Below are positions 1-9,793 of a DNA stretch of 64,000 nucleotides, in pieces (the first letter of the stretch is position 1; the number at the start of each line of letters is the position of its first letter). Under the pieces are notes generated by a model that was not told where the DNA came from, did not search any database, and saw only the letters and a list, made by a program, of their open reading frames with translations. This DNA is from Thiomicrorhabdus indica. Its GTDB lineage: Bacteria; Pseudomonadota; Gammaproteobacteria; Thiomicrospirales; Thiomicrospiraceae. Location of the stretch: assembly GCF_004293625.1 (NCBI RefSeq), contig NZ_CP033040.1, positions 2,185,001 to 2,249,000 of the forward strand, written 5' to 3'. The translations under genes were made by a program, and so were the position numbers.

Positions 1-977
<977 letters not shown>

Positions 978-1216
978 AATCTTGCTAGATATATTTAAAT
1001 TCCGTCTCCGGATATAAACACTCGGAATTGACAAGTTTGCATGATAAATAAATAAATTTATTACCAGTTACATATTTGTCAGTTTTCGAGATTTTTTATG
1101 CGTACTCACTTAAGAAGTTTCCACATAAATTATCTCTGAATTACCATATTTTTAAAGAACTTATCCACAACCTAGTCACTGTTGATTTCAAACCGTGACT
1201 CGTTGGTAGGCCGCGT
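978..1216 (-). other. rRNA operon leader
   Basis: About 240 bases between the proximal rrn promoter and the mature 16S 5' end. The stretch is AT-rich, holds a boxA-like antitermination element (1148-1160) and no open reading frame that I would support. The part next to 16S should pair with sequence downstream of the 16S 3' end for RNase III processing, but that partner is outside the window. Confidence 0.8.
1148..1160 (-). promoter_or_regulatory. boxA-like rRNA antitermination element
   Basis: On the minus strand it reads GTTCTTTAAAAAT, close to the boxA core of gammaproteobacterial rRNA leaders (TGCTCTTTAACAA in E. coli). It sits about 170 nt upstream of mature 16S, the expected place for NusB/NusE-dependent antitermination. 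Confidence 0.7.
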
Positions 1217-1245
1217 ATTCTAGAGAAGCTAAAATCTTTTGTCAA
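1217..1245 (-). promoter_or_regulatory. rrn promoter P2 (proximal)
   Basis: On the minus strand: TTGACA (1245-1240), a 17-base spacer, TAGAAT (1222-1217), then the discriminator ACGCGGCC. This is a near-consensus sigma-70 promoter with a GC-rich discriminator, as expected of a stringently controlled stable-RNA promoter. The sequence upstream is T/A-rich, which could act as an UP element. Confidence 0.85.
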
Positions 1246-1426
1246 ATGTTTTTTCAAACTTTTTTCAAAAAATTTTCATCACATTCAAACCAGAATCGCG
1301 ATGGTTAACTGCTTGCTTTTAAAATTCAATCAAGAAACAAAATCCTCAATCAAATCAAACAATTAACACCAATTTTTTTCATCTCTGAGAAGGCTTTGTT
1401 TCCGCTGCCCCTCAAGACAGGTGCGT

Positions 1427-1454
1427 ATTCTAGGGATTTCTAAAATGAACGCAA
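1427..1454 (-). promoter_or_regulatory. rrn promoter P1 (distal)
   Basis: On the minus strand: TTGCGT (1454-1449), a 16-base spacer and TAGAAT (1432-1427) followed by ACGCACC. The -10 plus discriminator start (GTATTCTAG on the plus strand) is the same as in the proximal promoter, so the two look like a tandem P1/P2 pair. An A/T-rich tract (about 1460-1500) lies upstream. Confidence 0.7.
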
Positions 1455-1507
1455 GTCTTTTTTTACAAAATATTGAAAAAAGTTTAAATTAATTTCAACT
1501 CCATTAC

Positions 1508-1559
1508 TTACCCACAAAAACATCCTCTTTATACAAACTTATCCACAGATTTATTCACA
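1508..1559 (+). promoter_or_regulatory. Cluster of DnaA-box-like sites upstream of the rRNA promoters
   Basis: TTATCCACA at 1539-1547 is a perfect DnaA box. TTATTCACA at 1551-1559 fits TTWTNCACA, and TTACCCACA at 1508-1516 is one base off. All share one orientation. A further perfect TTATCCACA lies at 1161-1169 in the rRNA leader. The sites are visible; their use by DnaA is inference. Nothing else gene-like is seen in 1455-1706 apart from a CCGGCCGG palindrome at 1602 and a hairpin at 1647-1676. Confidence 0.45.
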
Positions 1560-1646
1560 AAATACGCTTTAAACTCTTTTTATTCCCCTAACCAATCCTG
1601 ACCGGCCGGTAAATGAATCCATTCATTAGGCTTCCATAAACCAAAT

Positions 1647-1676
1647 AACCCATTTTGAATGTTTTCAAAACGGGTT
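1647..1676 (-). terminator. Possible terminator of the maf-rng-yhdP unit
   Basis: An inverted repeat (AACCC[G/A]TTTTGAA arms, one G-T pair) lies about 30 nt beyond the yhdP stop codon on the minus strand. The following T-tract is weak (TATTTGG), so it may be an inefficient terminator or an mRNA 3'-end hairpin. Confidence 0.45.
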
Positions 1677-1706
1677 TATATAAAGTCGCTAAGTTTTAAA
1701 TGCTTA

Positions 1707-4700
1707 TTATTGAATCGTCACAGGTATCAACTTTGGCTCTTTCCAAGGTCCAGAAATTTTATATTTAAATGTCACTAACTCTTCATTCACTTTTGGAAGT
1801 ACCTTCATTAAAGTATACACAGCAATAGCTGCAAAGGGATTCACTGCACCGGCAGCAGCAGCTATAGTTGGAATTGAACTGCCTAGCGATGGTGTGACTT
1901 GCGCACGCATATCAAATGTTTCATTTTTTAGAGAGAGCAAACCATTTACTTCAACCTGTGCGGAAGGCGCATTTACATTTAAGCTTTTTAGTTTGACAGT
2001 TTGATGATCGAATTCACCTTTTGCATTAATCTCATCAAATACGAATCCTTTCGTTGTTATATCTTTTAAATCTAGTTTTAATCTACGCATAATCGATTCA
2101 ACACTTAACAAGCCTAACAATCTTGCTAAACCTGGCTCAACGTCCTCAATAACACCATCTTTTACTTTAAAGTCCACCGGTCCTTTTAATTTCTGAGAAT
2201 CAAAACAGGCTAAATCTCCTTGCCAACTGAGCTGCAACTTCCCTTTTACCTCTTTTCCAGTAAACCCTTTATTAATTCCTAAATAATTGGTGAGAGCTTG
2301 AACCTTAGATGATGTCAAAAATAGGACTAACGAACTAACCGCACGATCACTTCTAAAAGAGTAAGCACCTGAAATATGACCTGCACTCTCTCCCAAGGTT
2401 CCATTAATTCCAGTTGCTAAGTAACCCTCACTATGCGGAGACAACTTAAAATTTAAATCCTTTAACCAATAATCTTTAAAACGAAGTTGCTTTGCAGAAA
2501 AATAAATTTCAGGAATATCTTGCGCAACAACGGATTCTGAACAAATTAGTGAAATGTCTTTTTTACTTTTATTTGGATTCAATTCAATCGTTCCAACTTG
2601 AACATTTAGACTTGAATCTGCTTTTTTAACAATTGCAATATCGGCTTTAGGACCTACTAACCGGAAAACCAATTCCTCTTCTCTGGGCTGCCAGCTTAAC
2701 TGAGATTTAGGAAACTCATAGGAATCAAAGCTAAGCTTTTCAATCTCAAGACGACTATTTCCCCAATTTACAACATAACTAGAATCATTAGATTCCTTTA
2801 AATAGCTTTGCTGAAACTGCTTTGAATACTTCCACCATTCATCAATCGAAAACTGATGAATAAACCCTTTTATGGTTAAATAATCACTGAATTGACCATC
2901 AAAATTCTCCCATGCAGATAAATGGTCTGCTTGATTCGCCAGCAACACTGTTCCATTTATTGTTTTCTTACCTGATTGGTCTGAAACTTGAATCGCTGCT
3001 AAACCGGTAGATTCAGACTGAAAATTTAAGATCAGTTTGTTTTCTTCAACAATGCCTTTAACCGTTAAAGGCGCGTTCAAATCATTTTTTGAAAGCGGCG
3101 AAGGCATACCACTAGCGGACTTATGCCAATTTACCCTCCCCAAAACAGAAATATCCAATTCTGCTTGATAAGGAATGTCTACATTCGCAGACCACGCAAC
3201 AGGGTCAATAAACAGTAACTCATTTTGATCAACCGCCTCACCTGCAATCTCAAGACCTAAGCTTGCTTGATCACCATCTAATTTAATATCGACAGGCCCA
3301 TTTAAGGTTTGCCCTTGCAAATACCCCTTTACAGACTCTCTTTGAATCTGAATTTGTCCCTGTATAGCTGAAATTTTTGGCAAATCATAAATAAGTGCTC
3401 CAACCTGCTTCAATTCAATAGCAATATCAACTTGCGACACTTTCTCTTTATAACCAGACACCGGAACCCAAATCGATTGGATATCAAACACGCCTTCACC
3501 AGTCAATATTAAAGACTCACTCAAAAAGTCATTAAATTTTTGTGTTTTTACAAGAGGAGACGCTTGAAGATACTCAACAGCCGATTTTATTTCACCTTCA
3601 GCTTGGCCAGAAATTTCAACCGCTATATCTTTTTCCCGCAAATCCGAAATGGCCACGCTCACTTGTTTTGCAAACAATTCTTCGTTTAAAGCAACCTTAG
3701 CAGTTGTGAAATTCAAACCAAATTCTTGCAACAAAAAATTAACATCAAAATTCTGTAGGCTCTTCCAATTTGAATCAAAGTTAAGTTGCGCAGACTTGAT
3801 GACACCAGACATTTCAAATCCATGACCATTAGTCAAAAACTCTTCAAATGGTGCATCAATAGAAATACGAGCCTTTAGAGCCTCGCCATCTATTTGACTA
3901 TTCTTCAACCATTTCTGAAGAGGCTGCCCCATCCATACATATGGCAAATACTCCATGACAATCTTGGCACGATTCGATTCAAAGCTAGAATCAAACGATA
4001 TCTTTGAGTTATTCATTCGAGCACTGTTGATCGCTAGATCAAACTCATCAATCGCTAGATGGAATGGCTGCACACGCCAGTGTGTCGGTGAACGCCAATC
4101 TATAACAATTGATGAGGTCGGCTGAATTTTAATCGCATCCTTATGAACTCGAGTATCAACTAACCAAACCGGCTTAGATGTCTGCAAAATAACCTCAGAA
4201 CCTGTTTTATCAAAAGTCAGTTCTTCTATCGCTAAACTAGGAAAATCGGTTAATGGCACCGCTAATTCTTTCAAATAGAAATGTAAATTTTTCAGTTCAA
4301 GAGTTTGCCAGTTAAGTTTGCCAGAAAGATTTTGGATGGATAAATGCGCTGTTTTTCCGAAAAGGTTAGCTATTTTAGGATCACTAATGAGTGCCTGCGT
4401 AATCACTTTAAAAGGTTCAATATTTAAGCTTTTCGCATCGAAGTCAATAAAATCATCATCAACTTTCAACTCAATTGGCGAAATCGACTCTAAATATTTT
4501 TGATCTAACTGAAGGCCTAACAGTTGAATATGCCAATCATCTTGACCTACAAAAAGCACATCATTTTCTAGAACCCATTCAAGCTTTGCTCCCGCAGAAT
4601 TTGGAAGAAGCTCATCATTTTGAGGCCAGTCGAATGAGCTACCGTTCAAGTTCATTTCTATTTTTGACAGCTTTGAATTTTGAAAGTTTGCTTTTGCTTC

Positions 4701-5456
4701 AACAAGAACATCTCCTTTGGGAAGAATAGCCTGCCATTCTTCAGGTAACAGAGATACCAACCCTTGAATCTTTACCGGCCGGTAAGAAACCAAATTTAAT
4801 CGACCATCTCCAATTCCCCCAAAAGAATTTTGACTGGCGTTTAACGTTAAACTAAATGGTTCATAATCCAACACCTCACCATATTTCATACCAAACTCTG
4901 ATACTAATGAAATCCTTGAAGATTTGGCCAATTCAAAACTTTTTAAATGTATACCGGCCGGGTATTCTTGCTGAAGAGTAAGCCGAACATCTTTAATCGA
5001 AACTTGTTTCCACAAGCTTCGAATAGTGGATGGGATTAATAGTTTTTGATGTAAATCTTCTCGACTAACCGAAAGTTGAGCCAGCTTACTTTCGGAAGAG
5101 TTTACAAACGATGAGCGCTTCTCAAGCGAAGCATTTTCAACATAAAGATAGTCACCAGCCGCAGCCGCAGGAAGTGCAAAAGAAAAAAGATTGATATCGG
5201 CTGACAGTTTTTCAGCGTCAAAGTGAAAACGCTCTGAGTTAAGAGAAACATTTTTCGCTTCAAATTCAAAACCGAGCCAATGTTGGTCGAGCGCCAAAGA
5301 TTCATAGCTCAATTCCACGCCAATGAAACTTTTAACGGCAGAGGTAAATTGTTCAGGAGCATATTGAAGCCAAGTCAAAAAACCACGAGTAATCAGTAAA
5401 TACACAATAAATAGTGCAAAAATGACCTCTAAAAATCTGTATGTGAACTTAACCAA
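1707..5456 (-). CDS. yhdP: YhdP family AsmA-like envelope lipid transport protein
   Basis: The 1249-residue protein matches the length of E. coli YhdP (about 1266). It has one N-terminal membrane anchor (about residues 9-32, FALFIVYLLIT) and a very long periplasmic, beta-rich body. The C-terminal AsmA-like part (about 1080-1249) carries the family-typical FxxDxxxxKGEF region and a short hydrophobic segment near ITAAAGAVNPFAA-type residues. Family knowledge: YhdP, TamB and YdbH are bridge-like proteins that move phospholipid from inner to outer membrane. Gene order maf-rng-yhdP is the same as in E. coli. The start is TTG with AGAGG eight bases upstream; the next in-frame ATG would remove the anchor. 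A 90-nt gap with a hairpin separates it from rng. It carries two of the CCGGCCGG palindromes (4775, 4954). Confidence 0.88.
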   Translation of the reverse strand: MVKFTYRFLEVIFALFIVYLLITRGFLTWLQYAPEQFTSAVKSFIGVELSYESLALDQHWLGFEFEAKNVSLNSERFHFDAEKLSADINLFSFALPAAAAGDYLYVENASLEKRSSFVNSSESKLAQLSVSREDLHQKLLIPSTIRSLWKQVSIKDVRLTLQQEYPAGIHLKSFELAKSSRISLVSEFGMKYGEVLDYEPFSLTLNASQNSFGGIGDGRLNLVSYRPVKIQGLVSLLPEEWQAILPKGDVLVEAKANFQNSKLSKIEMNLNGSSFDWPQNDELLPNSAGAKLEWVLENDVLFVGQDDWHIQLLGLQLDQKYLESISPIELKVDDDFIDFDAKSLNIEPFKVITQALISDPKIANLFGKTAHLSIQNLSGKLNWQTLELKNLHFYLKELAVPLTDFPSLAIEELTFDKTGSEVILQTSKPVWLVDTRVHKDAIKIQPTSSIVIDWRSPTHWRVQPFHLAIDEFDLAINSARMNNSKISFDSSFESNRAKIVMEYLPYVWMGQPLQKWLKNSQIDGEALKARISIDAPFEEFLTNGHGFEMSGVIKSAQLNFDSNWKSLQNFDVNFLLQEFGLNFTTAKVALNEELFAKQVSVAISDLREKDIAVEISGQAEGEIKSAVEYLQASPLVKTQKFNDFLSESLILTGEGVFDIQSIWVPVSGYKEKVSQVDIAIELKQVGALIYDLPKISAIQGQIQIQRESVKGYLQGQTLNGPVDIKLDGDQASLGLEIAGEAVDQNELLFIDPVAWSANVDIPYQAELDISVLGRVNWHKSASGMPSPLSKNDLNAPLTVKGIVEENKLILNFQSESTGLAAIQVSDQSGKKTINGTVLLANQADHLSAWENFDGQFSDYLTIKGFIHQFSIDEWWKYSKQFQQSYLKESNDSSYVVNWGNSRLEIEKLSFDSYEFPKSQLSWQPREEELVFRLVGPKADIAIVKKADSSLNVQVGTIELNPNKSKKDISLICSESVVAQDIPEIYFSAKQLRFKDYWLKDLNFKLSPHSEGYLATGINGTLGESAGHISGAYSFRSDRAVSSLVLFLTSSKVQALTNYLGINKGFTGKEVKGKLQLSWQGDLACFDSQKLKGPVDFKVKDGVIEDVEPGLARLLGLLSVESIMRRLKLDLKDITTKGFVFDEINAKGEFDHQTVKLKSLNVNAPSAQVEVNGLLSLKNETFDMRAQVTPSLGSSIPTIAAAAGAVNPFAAIAVYTLMKVLPKVNEELVTFKYKISGPWKEPKLIPVTIQ

Positions 5457-5479
5457 TTGAGAAACCTCTCACTTATGCC

Positions 5480-5537
5480 CTTAGCATGCTAAGAATGATC
5501 GTTAGAGTTTCCATTTGTTTGGAATGGGAACATCTAA
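5480..5537 (-). other. Intercistronic hairpins between rng and yhdP
   Basis: A perfect 14-base palindrome (CTTAGCATGCTAAG, 5480-5493) and a longer imperfect hairpin (5501-5537, arms GTTAGA/TCTAAC continued by GTTTCCATT/AATGGGAAC). Neither has a T-tract, so a processing or stabilising role in the polycistronic mRNA is more likely than termination. Confidence 0.45.
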
Positions 5538-5546
5538 CGTAATCAA

Positions 5547-7016
5547 TTACATCATCACAACATCATATTGCTCGGCCGCATAAGAACTTTCCGCTTGAAA
5601 ACGAATACTCTTATTTAAAAATGCCTCAAGCTCCGCAACACTGCTCGACTCTTCATCCATAATTTGTGAGACCACTGATTCTGCAGCAATCACTCGATAC
5701 TGTAATGCATCAAATGAACGCGCCATTCGGGTAATTTCACGGAAAATTTCATAAGCCACCGTTTCAGCCGTTTTGACAGAACCTCGTCCACTACAGACAG
5801 GACAAGGCTCACACAAGGTTCGCTCTAAACTTTCACGCGTGCGTTTGCGCGTCATTTCCACCAAACCAAGACTTGAAATACTACTTATTGACGTTTTAAC
5901 ACGATCCTTCGCTAACTCTTTTTCTAAAGCGGACAAAACATGCTGCTGGTGTTGCTTATCTTCCATATCAATAAAATCAAGAATGATAATACCACCTAAG
6001 TTTCTCAACCGAAGCTGACGAGCAATGGCCTGCGTGGCTTCAAGATTAGTTCGGTAAATTGTCTCTTCTAAATTCTTATGTCCGACAAAGGCCCCAGTAT
6101 TGACATCAATGGTGGTCATTGCTTCTGTTTGATCAATAATCAAATAGCCGCCTGACTTCAAATTCACTCGTTTGTGCAGAGCGGTTTGAATCTCCTCTTC
6201 AATATTATATAAATCAAAGATCGGTCGCTCACCTTGGTACAAGCCCAAACGATTCAAACACTCAGGGACATACATTTCTACGAATCCCTGCATTTTCTTC
6301 AAGGTTTCTGTGGAATCCACACGAATTTTTTCAATCTGATCCATTGGAACATCGCGAAGAATCCTCAAATAAAGCGGTAAATCTTCATAAATAATAGTTG
6401 GCTTTCTTGATGCACGCGTTTTCTCTTGAATATCCCCCCAAAGGCGTTGCAGATACATCATGTCAGCACGCATTTCATGAAAGTCTACGCCTTCAGCAAC
6501 GGTGCGGACAATAAACCCACCTTCAGATGATTCAAATTCTGGAATCTGTTTAACAACTTCTCGCAAACGTTCACGTTCTTCTGATGAATCAATTTTCTGA
6601 GAAACACCGAGCGTTTTTTCAATTGGCATGTAAACCAGCATTCTAGATGGAATCGTCACTTGCATCGTAATCCGAGCACCTTTACTTCCTAAAGGGTCCT
6701 TAACGACTTGCACCATAATCTTTTGTCCAGGATGCAAGAGTTTTGCAATATCCTCACATTGCTCATCCTCACACCCCAAAGCCTGATGACACACATCCGA
6801 AACATGCAAAAACGCGGCACGTTCAAGCCCAATGTTAATAAATGCTGCTTGCATACCCGGCAAAACTCGATCCACTTTACCCATATAGATATTGCCAACT
6901 AAACCACGCTTGTTCGCTCGCTCCACCCAAACTTCTTGCAAAACGCCATTTTCTACCCAAGCAACCCGAGTTTCATTTGGAGTAACATTGACTAAAATTT
7001 TTTCTTCATTGTGCAT
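5547..7016 (-). CDS. rng: Ribonuclease G
   Basis: RNase E/G family endoribonuclease that matures the 16S 5' end and cleaves AU-rich single-stranded RNA in the cytoplasm. The 489-residue protein aligns end to end with E. coli Rng (489), including the N-terminal ILVNVTPNETRVAW and the C-terminal QYDVVMM. An S1 domain fills about residues 38-125 (GNIYMGKVDRVLPGMQAAF). The metal-binding region is TTIDVNTGAFVGHKN and GIIILDFIDMED (two Asp), followed by the zinc-link CEPCPVC. I chose the ATG at 7016, with AAAGG eight bases upstream, rather than an in-frame ATG ten codons earlier that has no Shine-Dalgarno site. Middle gene of maf-rng-yhdP. Confidence 0.97.
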   Translation of the reverse strand: MHNEEKILVNVTPNETRVAWVENGVLQEVWVERANKRGLVGNIYMGKVDRVLPGMQAAFINIGLERAAFLHVSDVCHQALGCEDEQCEDIAKLLHPGQKIMVQVVKDPLGSKGARITMQVTIPSRMLVYMPIEKTLGVSQKIDSSEERERLREVVKQIPEFESSEGGFIVRTVAEGVDFHEMRADMMYLQRLWGDIQEKTRASRKPTIIYEDLPLYLRILRDVPMDQIEKIRVDSTETLKKMQGFVEMYVPECLNRLGLYQGERPIFDLYNIEEEIQTALHKRVNLKSGGYLIIDQTEAMTTIDVNTGAFVGHKNLEETIYRTNLEATQAIARQLRLRNLGGIIILDFIDMEDKQHQQHVLSALEKELAKDRVKTSISSISSLGLVEMTRKRTRESLERTLCEPCPVCSGRGSVKTAETVAYEIFREITRMARSFDALQYRVIAAESVVSQIMDEESSSVAELEAFLNKSIRFQAESSYAAEQYDVVMM

Positions 7017-7078
7017 CGTTGTAGCCTTTATTTTATGTGTGCACACATAAGTTTTTTATTTTTATTTAACTCTTCGAA

Positions 7079-7663
7079 TCAATAATTCAAATTATAAAAT
7101 TCTGTTTGCTTCAATAATTGTTCAAGCTCATAAACCGGTAACCCCATCACCGCATGGTAGCTGCCTTTTATTTCTGTAATCCACCGAGCCGCATAGCCCT
7201 GAATCGCATAAGCACCCGCCTTATCATAAGCCTCATCCGTCAGCAAATAACGTTCAACGTCTTCTGGCTCAAGAGCACAAAAGCTCACTTCAGTTTTATT
7301 GACGGCCACATGAATAGTATCATTATGCGCTAAGGCGACAGCTGAATAAACTGCGTGAGTTTGATTGGATAATGTTTGCAATATTTCGCGAGCATCTTCT
7401 TGATCTTTAGGCTTACCCATCACTTTATTTTCACAGAAAATTAATGTATCACCTGCAATCACGTAACCGGCCGGTGAAACACCGTGCTGCTGAATTGCCG
7501 ACTGTGCTTTTTGTTCAGCCAAGCGTGCGACCAATTCTCTCGGCGGTGCTATAGAGTCGATTGACTCATCAATTTCAGCAGAAACCACATCAAACTGAAT
7601 CCCCATCATATTTAAAATCTCTTGACGACGAGGGGAGTTGGAAGCGAGATAAACCCTTTTCAA
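7079..7663 (-). CDS. maf: Maf family nucleoside triphosphate pyrophosphatase (YhdE type)
   Basis: Hydrolyses dTTP/UTP and modified nucleotides to monophosphates, a cytosolic house-cleaning enzyme. At 194 residues it matches YhdE (197). Visible motifs are the N-terminal YLASNSPRRQEIL (substrate loop), AGDTLIFCENKVMGKP with the catalytic Asp, and DKAGAYAIQGYAARWI followed by GSYHAVMGLP. The start is TTG with AGG seven bases upstream. First gene of the maf-rng-yhdP unit, as in E. coli. The gap to rng is about 60 nt. It contains a CCGGCCGG palindrome (7467) encoding AGY. Confidence 0.95.
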   Translation of the reverse strand: MKRVYLASNSPRRQEILNMMGIQFDVVSAEIDESIDSIAPPRELVARLAEQKAQSAIQQHGVSPAGYVIAGDTLIFCENKVMGKPKDQEDAREILQTLSNQTHAVYSAVALAHNDTIHVAVNKTEVSFCALEPEDVERYLLTDEAYDKAGAYAIQGYAARWITEIKGSYHAVMGLPVYELEQLLKQTEFYNLNY

Positions 7664-7702
7664 AACAAAACCTATCAGAACCGAAAAATAAATTAATACG
7701 CC

Positions 7703-7729
7703 ATTCTACCCTCTCCTTCGGTAGAATGT
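7703..7729. promoter_or_regulatory. Inverted repeat between divergent maf and HIT-like genes
   Basis: CATTCTACC (7703-7711) and GGTAGAATG (7721-7729) form a perfect 9-base inverted repeat with a 9-base loop. Each arm contains TAGAAT, the -10 form that recurs in this genome, pointing outward toward the gene on its side. It could be a pair of divergent -10 elements or an operator; no good -35 is visible. Confidence 0.4.
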
Positions 7730-7786
7730 TGCGAGCTTAAGAGTTCATTCATAAGTTTTTAAAATTTGTGCAAAATAAAGGTTGAA

Positions 7787-8233
7787 ATGGTGATAGATAT
7801 GGAGCTTGGTAAAGAGCTAGACAAAGTTGTTGAAGATCATAGACCAGAAAACTTACAGGAATTGTTTTCAGCAATTCATGTCGCAGAATTACCATTCTTC
7901 TCGATACTGGTAAAGCCGACCGCAATTCCTTGGATAATCTTCATCCCTAAAGCACCTCTCACCAACACCAGCGCAATGCTTATGCTGAACGGTCAGATTT
8001 TAAAAATAGCGAATGGCTTACAAGCGCAAGGCCGTGGCCATTACAACTTTGCTAAGATTGGCAACAAAAGTGAATGGCTGCACTTTCACCTAGTTTTTCG
8101 AAATGAAAACGATGAAGCTTGGCCTGATCCCATTTGGTGTCATGAACCACTCACCGAGAATGAACGCATGGCGCAAGCTCTGGTAAAACAAATCAAAATC
8201 GTTTTACAAGATGGGGATGACACGGGAATTTAA
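7787..8233 (+). CDS. HIT-like superfamily protein
   Basis: The 148-residue protein has the pattern of the HIT-like nucleotide-binding proteins of proteobacteria annotated as diadenosine tetraphosphate hydrolases. An early IPWIIFIPKA strand is followed by NFAKIGNKSEWLHFHLVFR and then DEAWPDPIWC. In the family the signature is H-x-H-x-H; here only two histidines are visible (LHFHLV), with valine at the third place, so activity is uncertain. The start is the ATG at 7787 with AAAGG five bases upstream. An upstream in-frame TTG lacks a good site, and ATG 7799 is a possible alternative. It ends 24 bases before a convergent gene. Confidence 0.75.
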   Translation: MVIDMELGKELDKVVEDHRPENLQELFSAIHVAELPFFSILVKPTAIPWIIFIPKAPLTNTSAMLMLNGQILKIANGLQAQGRGHYNFAKIGNKSEWLHFHLVFRNENDEAWPDPIWCHEPLTENERMAQALVKQIKIVLQDGDDTGI

Positions 8234-8257
8234 TCAAAACTTTAGCACATGCTTCAA

Positions 8258-8920
8258 TCAAGATGATTTTCTCAGCCACTGGTATGACTTTGGAGTTTGT
8301 GCATATAATTTAAACGCAATAAAAAAGAATACAGCAATAAACATCTCTAAAACTTCCTCTATATGCGAAGCGTGTTGAGTAAACCAATTGCTGATTTCAA
8401 AGCCAACCCCATGCAGTTTACGCTCCAAACCATCTAACGTCTTAGAAGCCACAACACACCCAATCCCTAGATAAATACCAACCATGTAAGCCTCCGGCTT
8501 TAACACACTTTTTAGCAACGGCATAAAGTGATGATAAAGCGTCCGAGCCACCGCATAGATTAAGATCAATAACACCAAGCCCCCAATTACCTTCTGCAAA
8601 ATCGGCACTTGATCTGACACCAAAAATTTACTCTTTAAAATCCCAATTTCTGTAAAACGCTTATCAAAGTCCAGCTCTCGAAGAGTAAACATAAAAAGAA
8701 TCATTAAAAAATAATGATATTTTTTTGCATAATCCCAAGTAAATTTCTTGAAAACATATGCCAAGACCAACAAATAACTGACGGCGGCGACAATTTCAAT
8801 CGGACCACTTTCGCTTAACATAGACTTCGATAATTCATTCGGGGCAGCTAAGATAGCGCCAACCATTAACAGCAAAAGAAAGATGGCTGATAGGTATAAT
8901 TTTTTTGCATTTGATGTCAT
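8258..8920 (-). CDS. Multi-pass membrane protein of unknown function
   Basis: I do not recognise this 220-residue protein. It has about six hydrophobic segments (first LYLSAIFLLLLMVGAILA, last EMFIAVFFFIAFKLY). Charged residues cluster next to or within them: LRELDFDKRF after segment three, TLDGLERKLHGVG after segment five, and HIEEVLEMF at the start of segment six. This pattern of conserved-looking Glu, Asp, His and Lys at membrane faces is typical of intramembrane enzymes or ion carriers, but I cannot assign one. The start is the ATG at 8920 with GGAAG just upstream; the longer frame to 9001 lacks a ribosome site. No clear partner nearby. Confidence 0.7.
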   Translation of the reverse strand: MTSNAKKLYLSAIFLLLLMVGAILAAPNELSKSMLSESGPIEIVAAVSYLLVLAYVFKKFTWDYAKKYHYFLMILFMFTLRELDFDKRFTEIGILKSKFLVSDQVPILQKVIGGLVLLILIYAVARTLYHHFMPLLKSVLKPEAYMVGIYLGIGCVVASKTLDGLERKLHGVGFEISNWFTQHASHIEEVLEMFIAVFFFIAFKLYAQTPKSYQWLRKSS

Positions 8921-9046
8921 AGACTTCCTTCTAAAAAGTAAATTGCTAATGCATATATAGTTGAAAACAAAGAGCAAGGATAATAACTTTTGGTAACTCA
9001 AACCGCTAAAGGTAAATGCTTTCCATCCTTTTCAATGGCACTTGAA

Positions 9047-9778
9047 TCAAGATTCGTAGATTTCTGAGATCCAAGAAGCTTGTCGATATTTGTCATAGGG
9101 GCCATTCATCACATCTTTCGGATCAGGTTTACCATGAAAAAGAACAATACTGACTCCGTGTGGGTAAGGCACACTACCTTTGGGTAAGAAGGTTTGAAAA
9201 TGCCTCCGCAATAGCTTTCCTAAACGACCAAAGGAGTACTTAGTCTTGGCATTCAAATCAATTTTATATGATTTGATAAGTGTTTTCGGATAGATAACTG
9301 CATCTTTAAAGACATATTCAATCCAGTCTTGGTCACCATGCATCTGCTCAACAATCCAAGATTTCTGCACCCAAAAAGAGTCCCAAATAAAACTATATTG
9401 GTTGGCGGTAAAACACATCACCGAACTGTTATAGCGCTTTTCGTTAATATCAGATGCTATGCAAAACCTTTCGCTGTGCTCAACCAGAGCATCTAACGGG
9501 CCCGTAATAACAATATCCAAATCAAGAAATAAAACTCTGTCCTCAGCAGACAACCCCAAAAAACCTTTCTGAAAAATTAACAGCTTATACCACCACCCTT
9601 GTAAACCAATGTCCGCAAGATTCTCAATCAAGACTTCATCATCAATTCCTTGAGAATTTTCAGTCATGCAATGAAACTCAAAAGGGATATTGAGGTTATT
9701 TTTGACCATTTTATAAAGACGGTTCACGTAATCGGGGCCGTACTTAGTTCCCCATTTTAAGCAAATAACATGAAGCAT
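9047..9778 (-). CDS. Glycosyltransferase (nucleotide-diphospho-sugar transferase fold)
   Basis: This 243-residue protein has a GT-A-like N-terminus (MLHVICLKWGTKYG) and a DxD metal/nucleotide-sugar motif in VLFLDLDIVITGPLD at about residues 82-96. It continues with the SSVMCF and DQDWIEYVF segments and HGKPDP near the end. The pattern resembles GT8-like transferases found in surface-polysaccharide loci. It is cytosolic, with no membrane span. It sits at the downstream end of a minus-strand run with a polysialyltransferase-like gene and an O-antigen ligase-like gene, so a role in the lipopolysaccharide outer core or capsule is likely. Donor and acceptor cannot be read from the sequence. Confidence 0.75.
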   Translation of the reverse strand: MLHVICLKWGTKYGPDYVNRLYKMVKNNLNIPFEFHCMTENSQGIDDEVLIENLADIGLQGWWYKLLIFQKGFLGLSAEDRVLFLDLDIVITGPLDALVEHSERFCIASDINEKRYNSSVMCFTANQYSFIWDSFWVQKSWIVEQMHGDQDWIEYVFKDAVIYPKTLIKSYKIDLNAKTKYSFGRLGKLLRRHFQTFLPKGSVPYPHGVSIVLFHGKPDPKDVMNGPYDKYRQASWISEIYES

Positions 9779-9793
9779 ATCTCATCCATAAAA

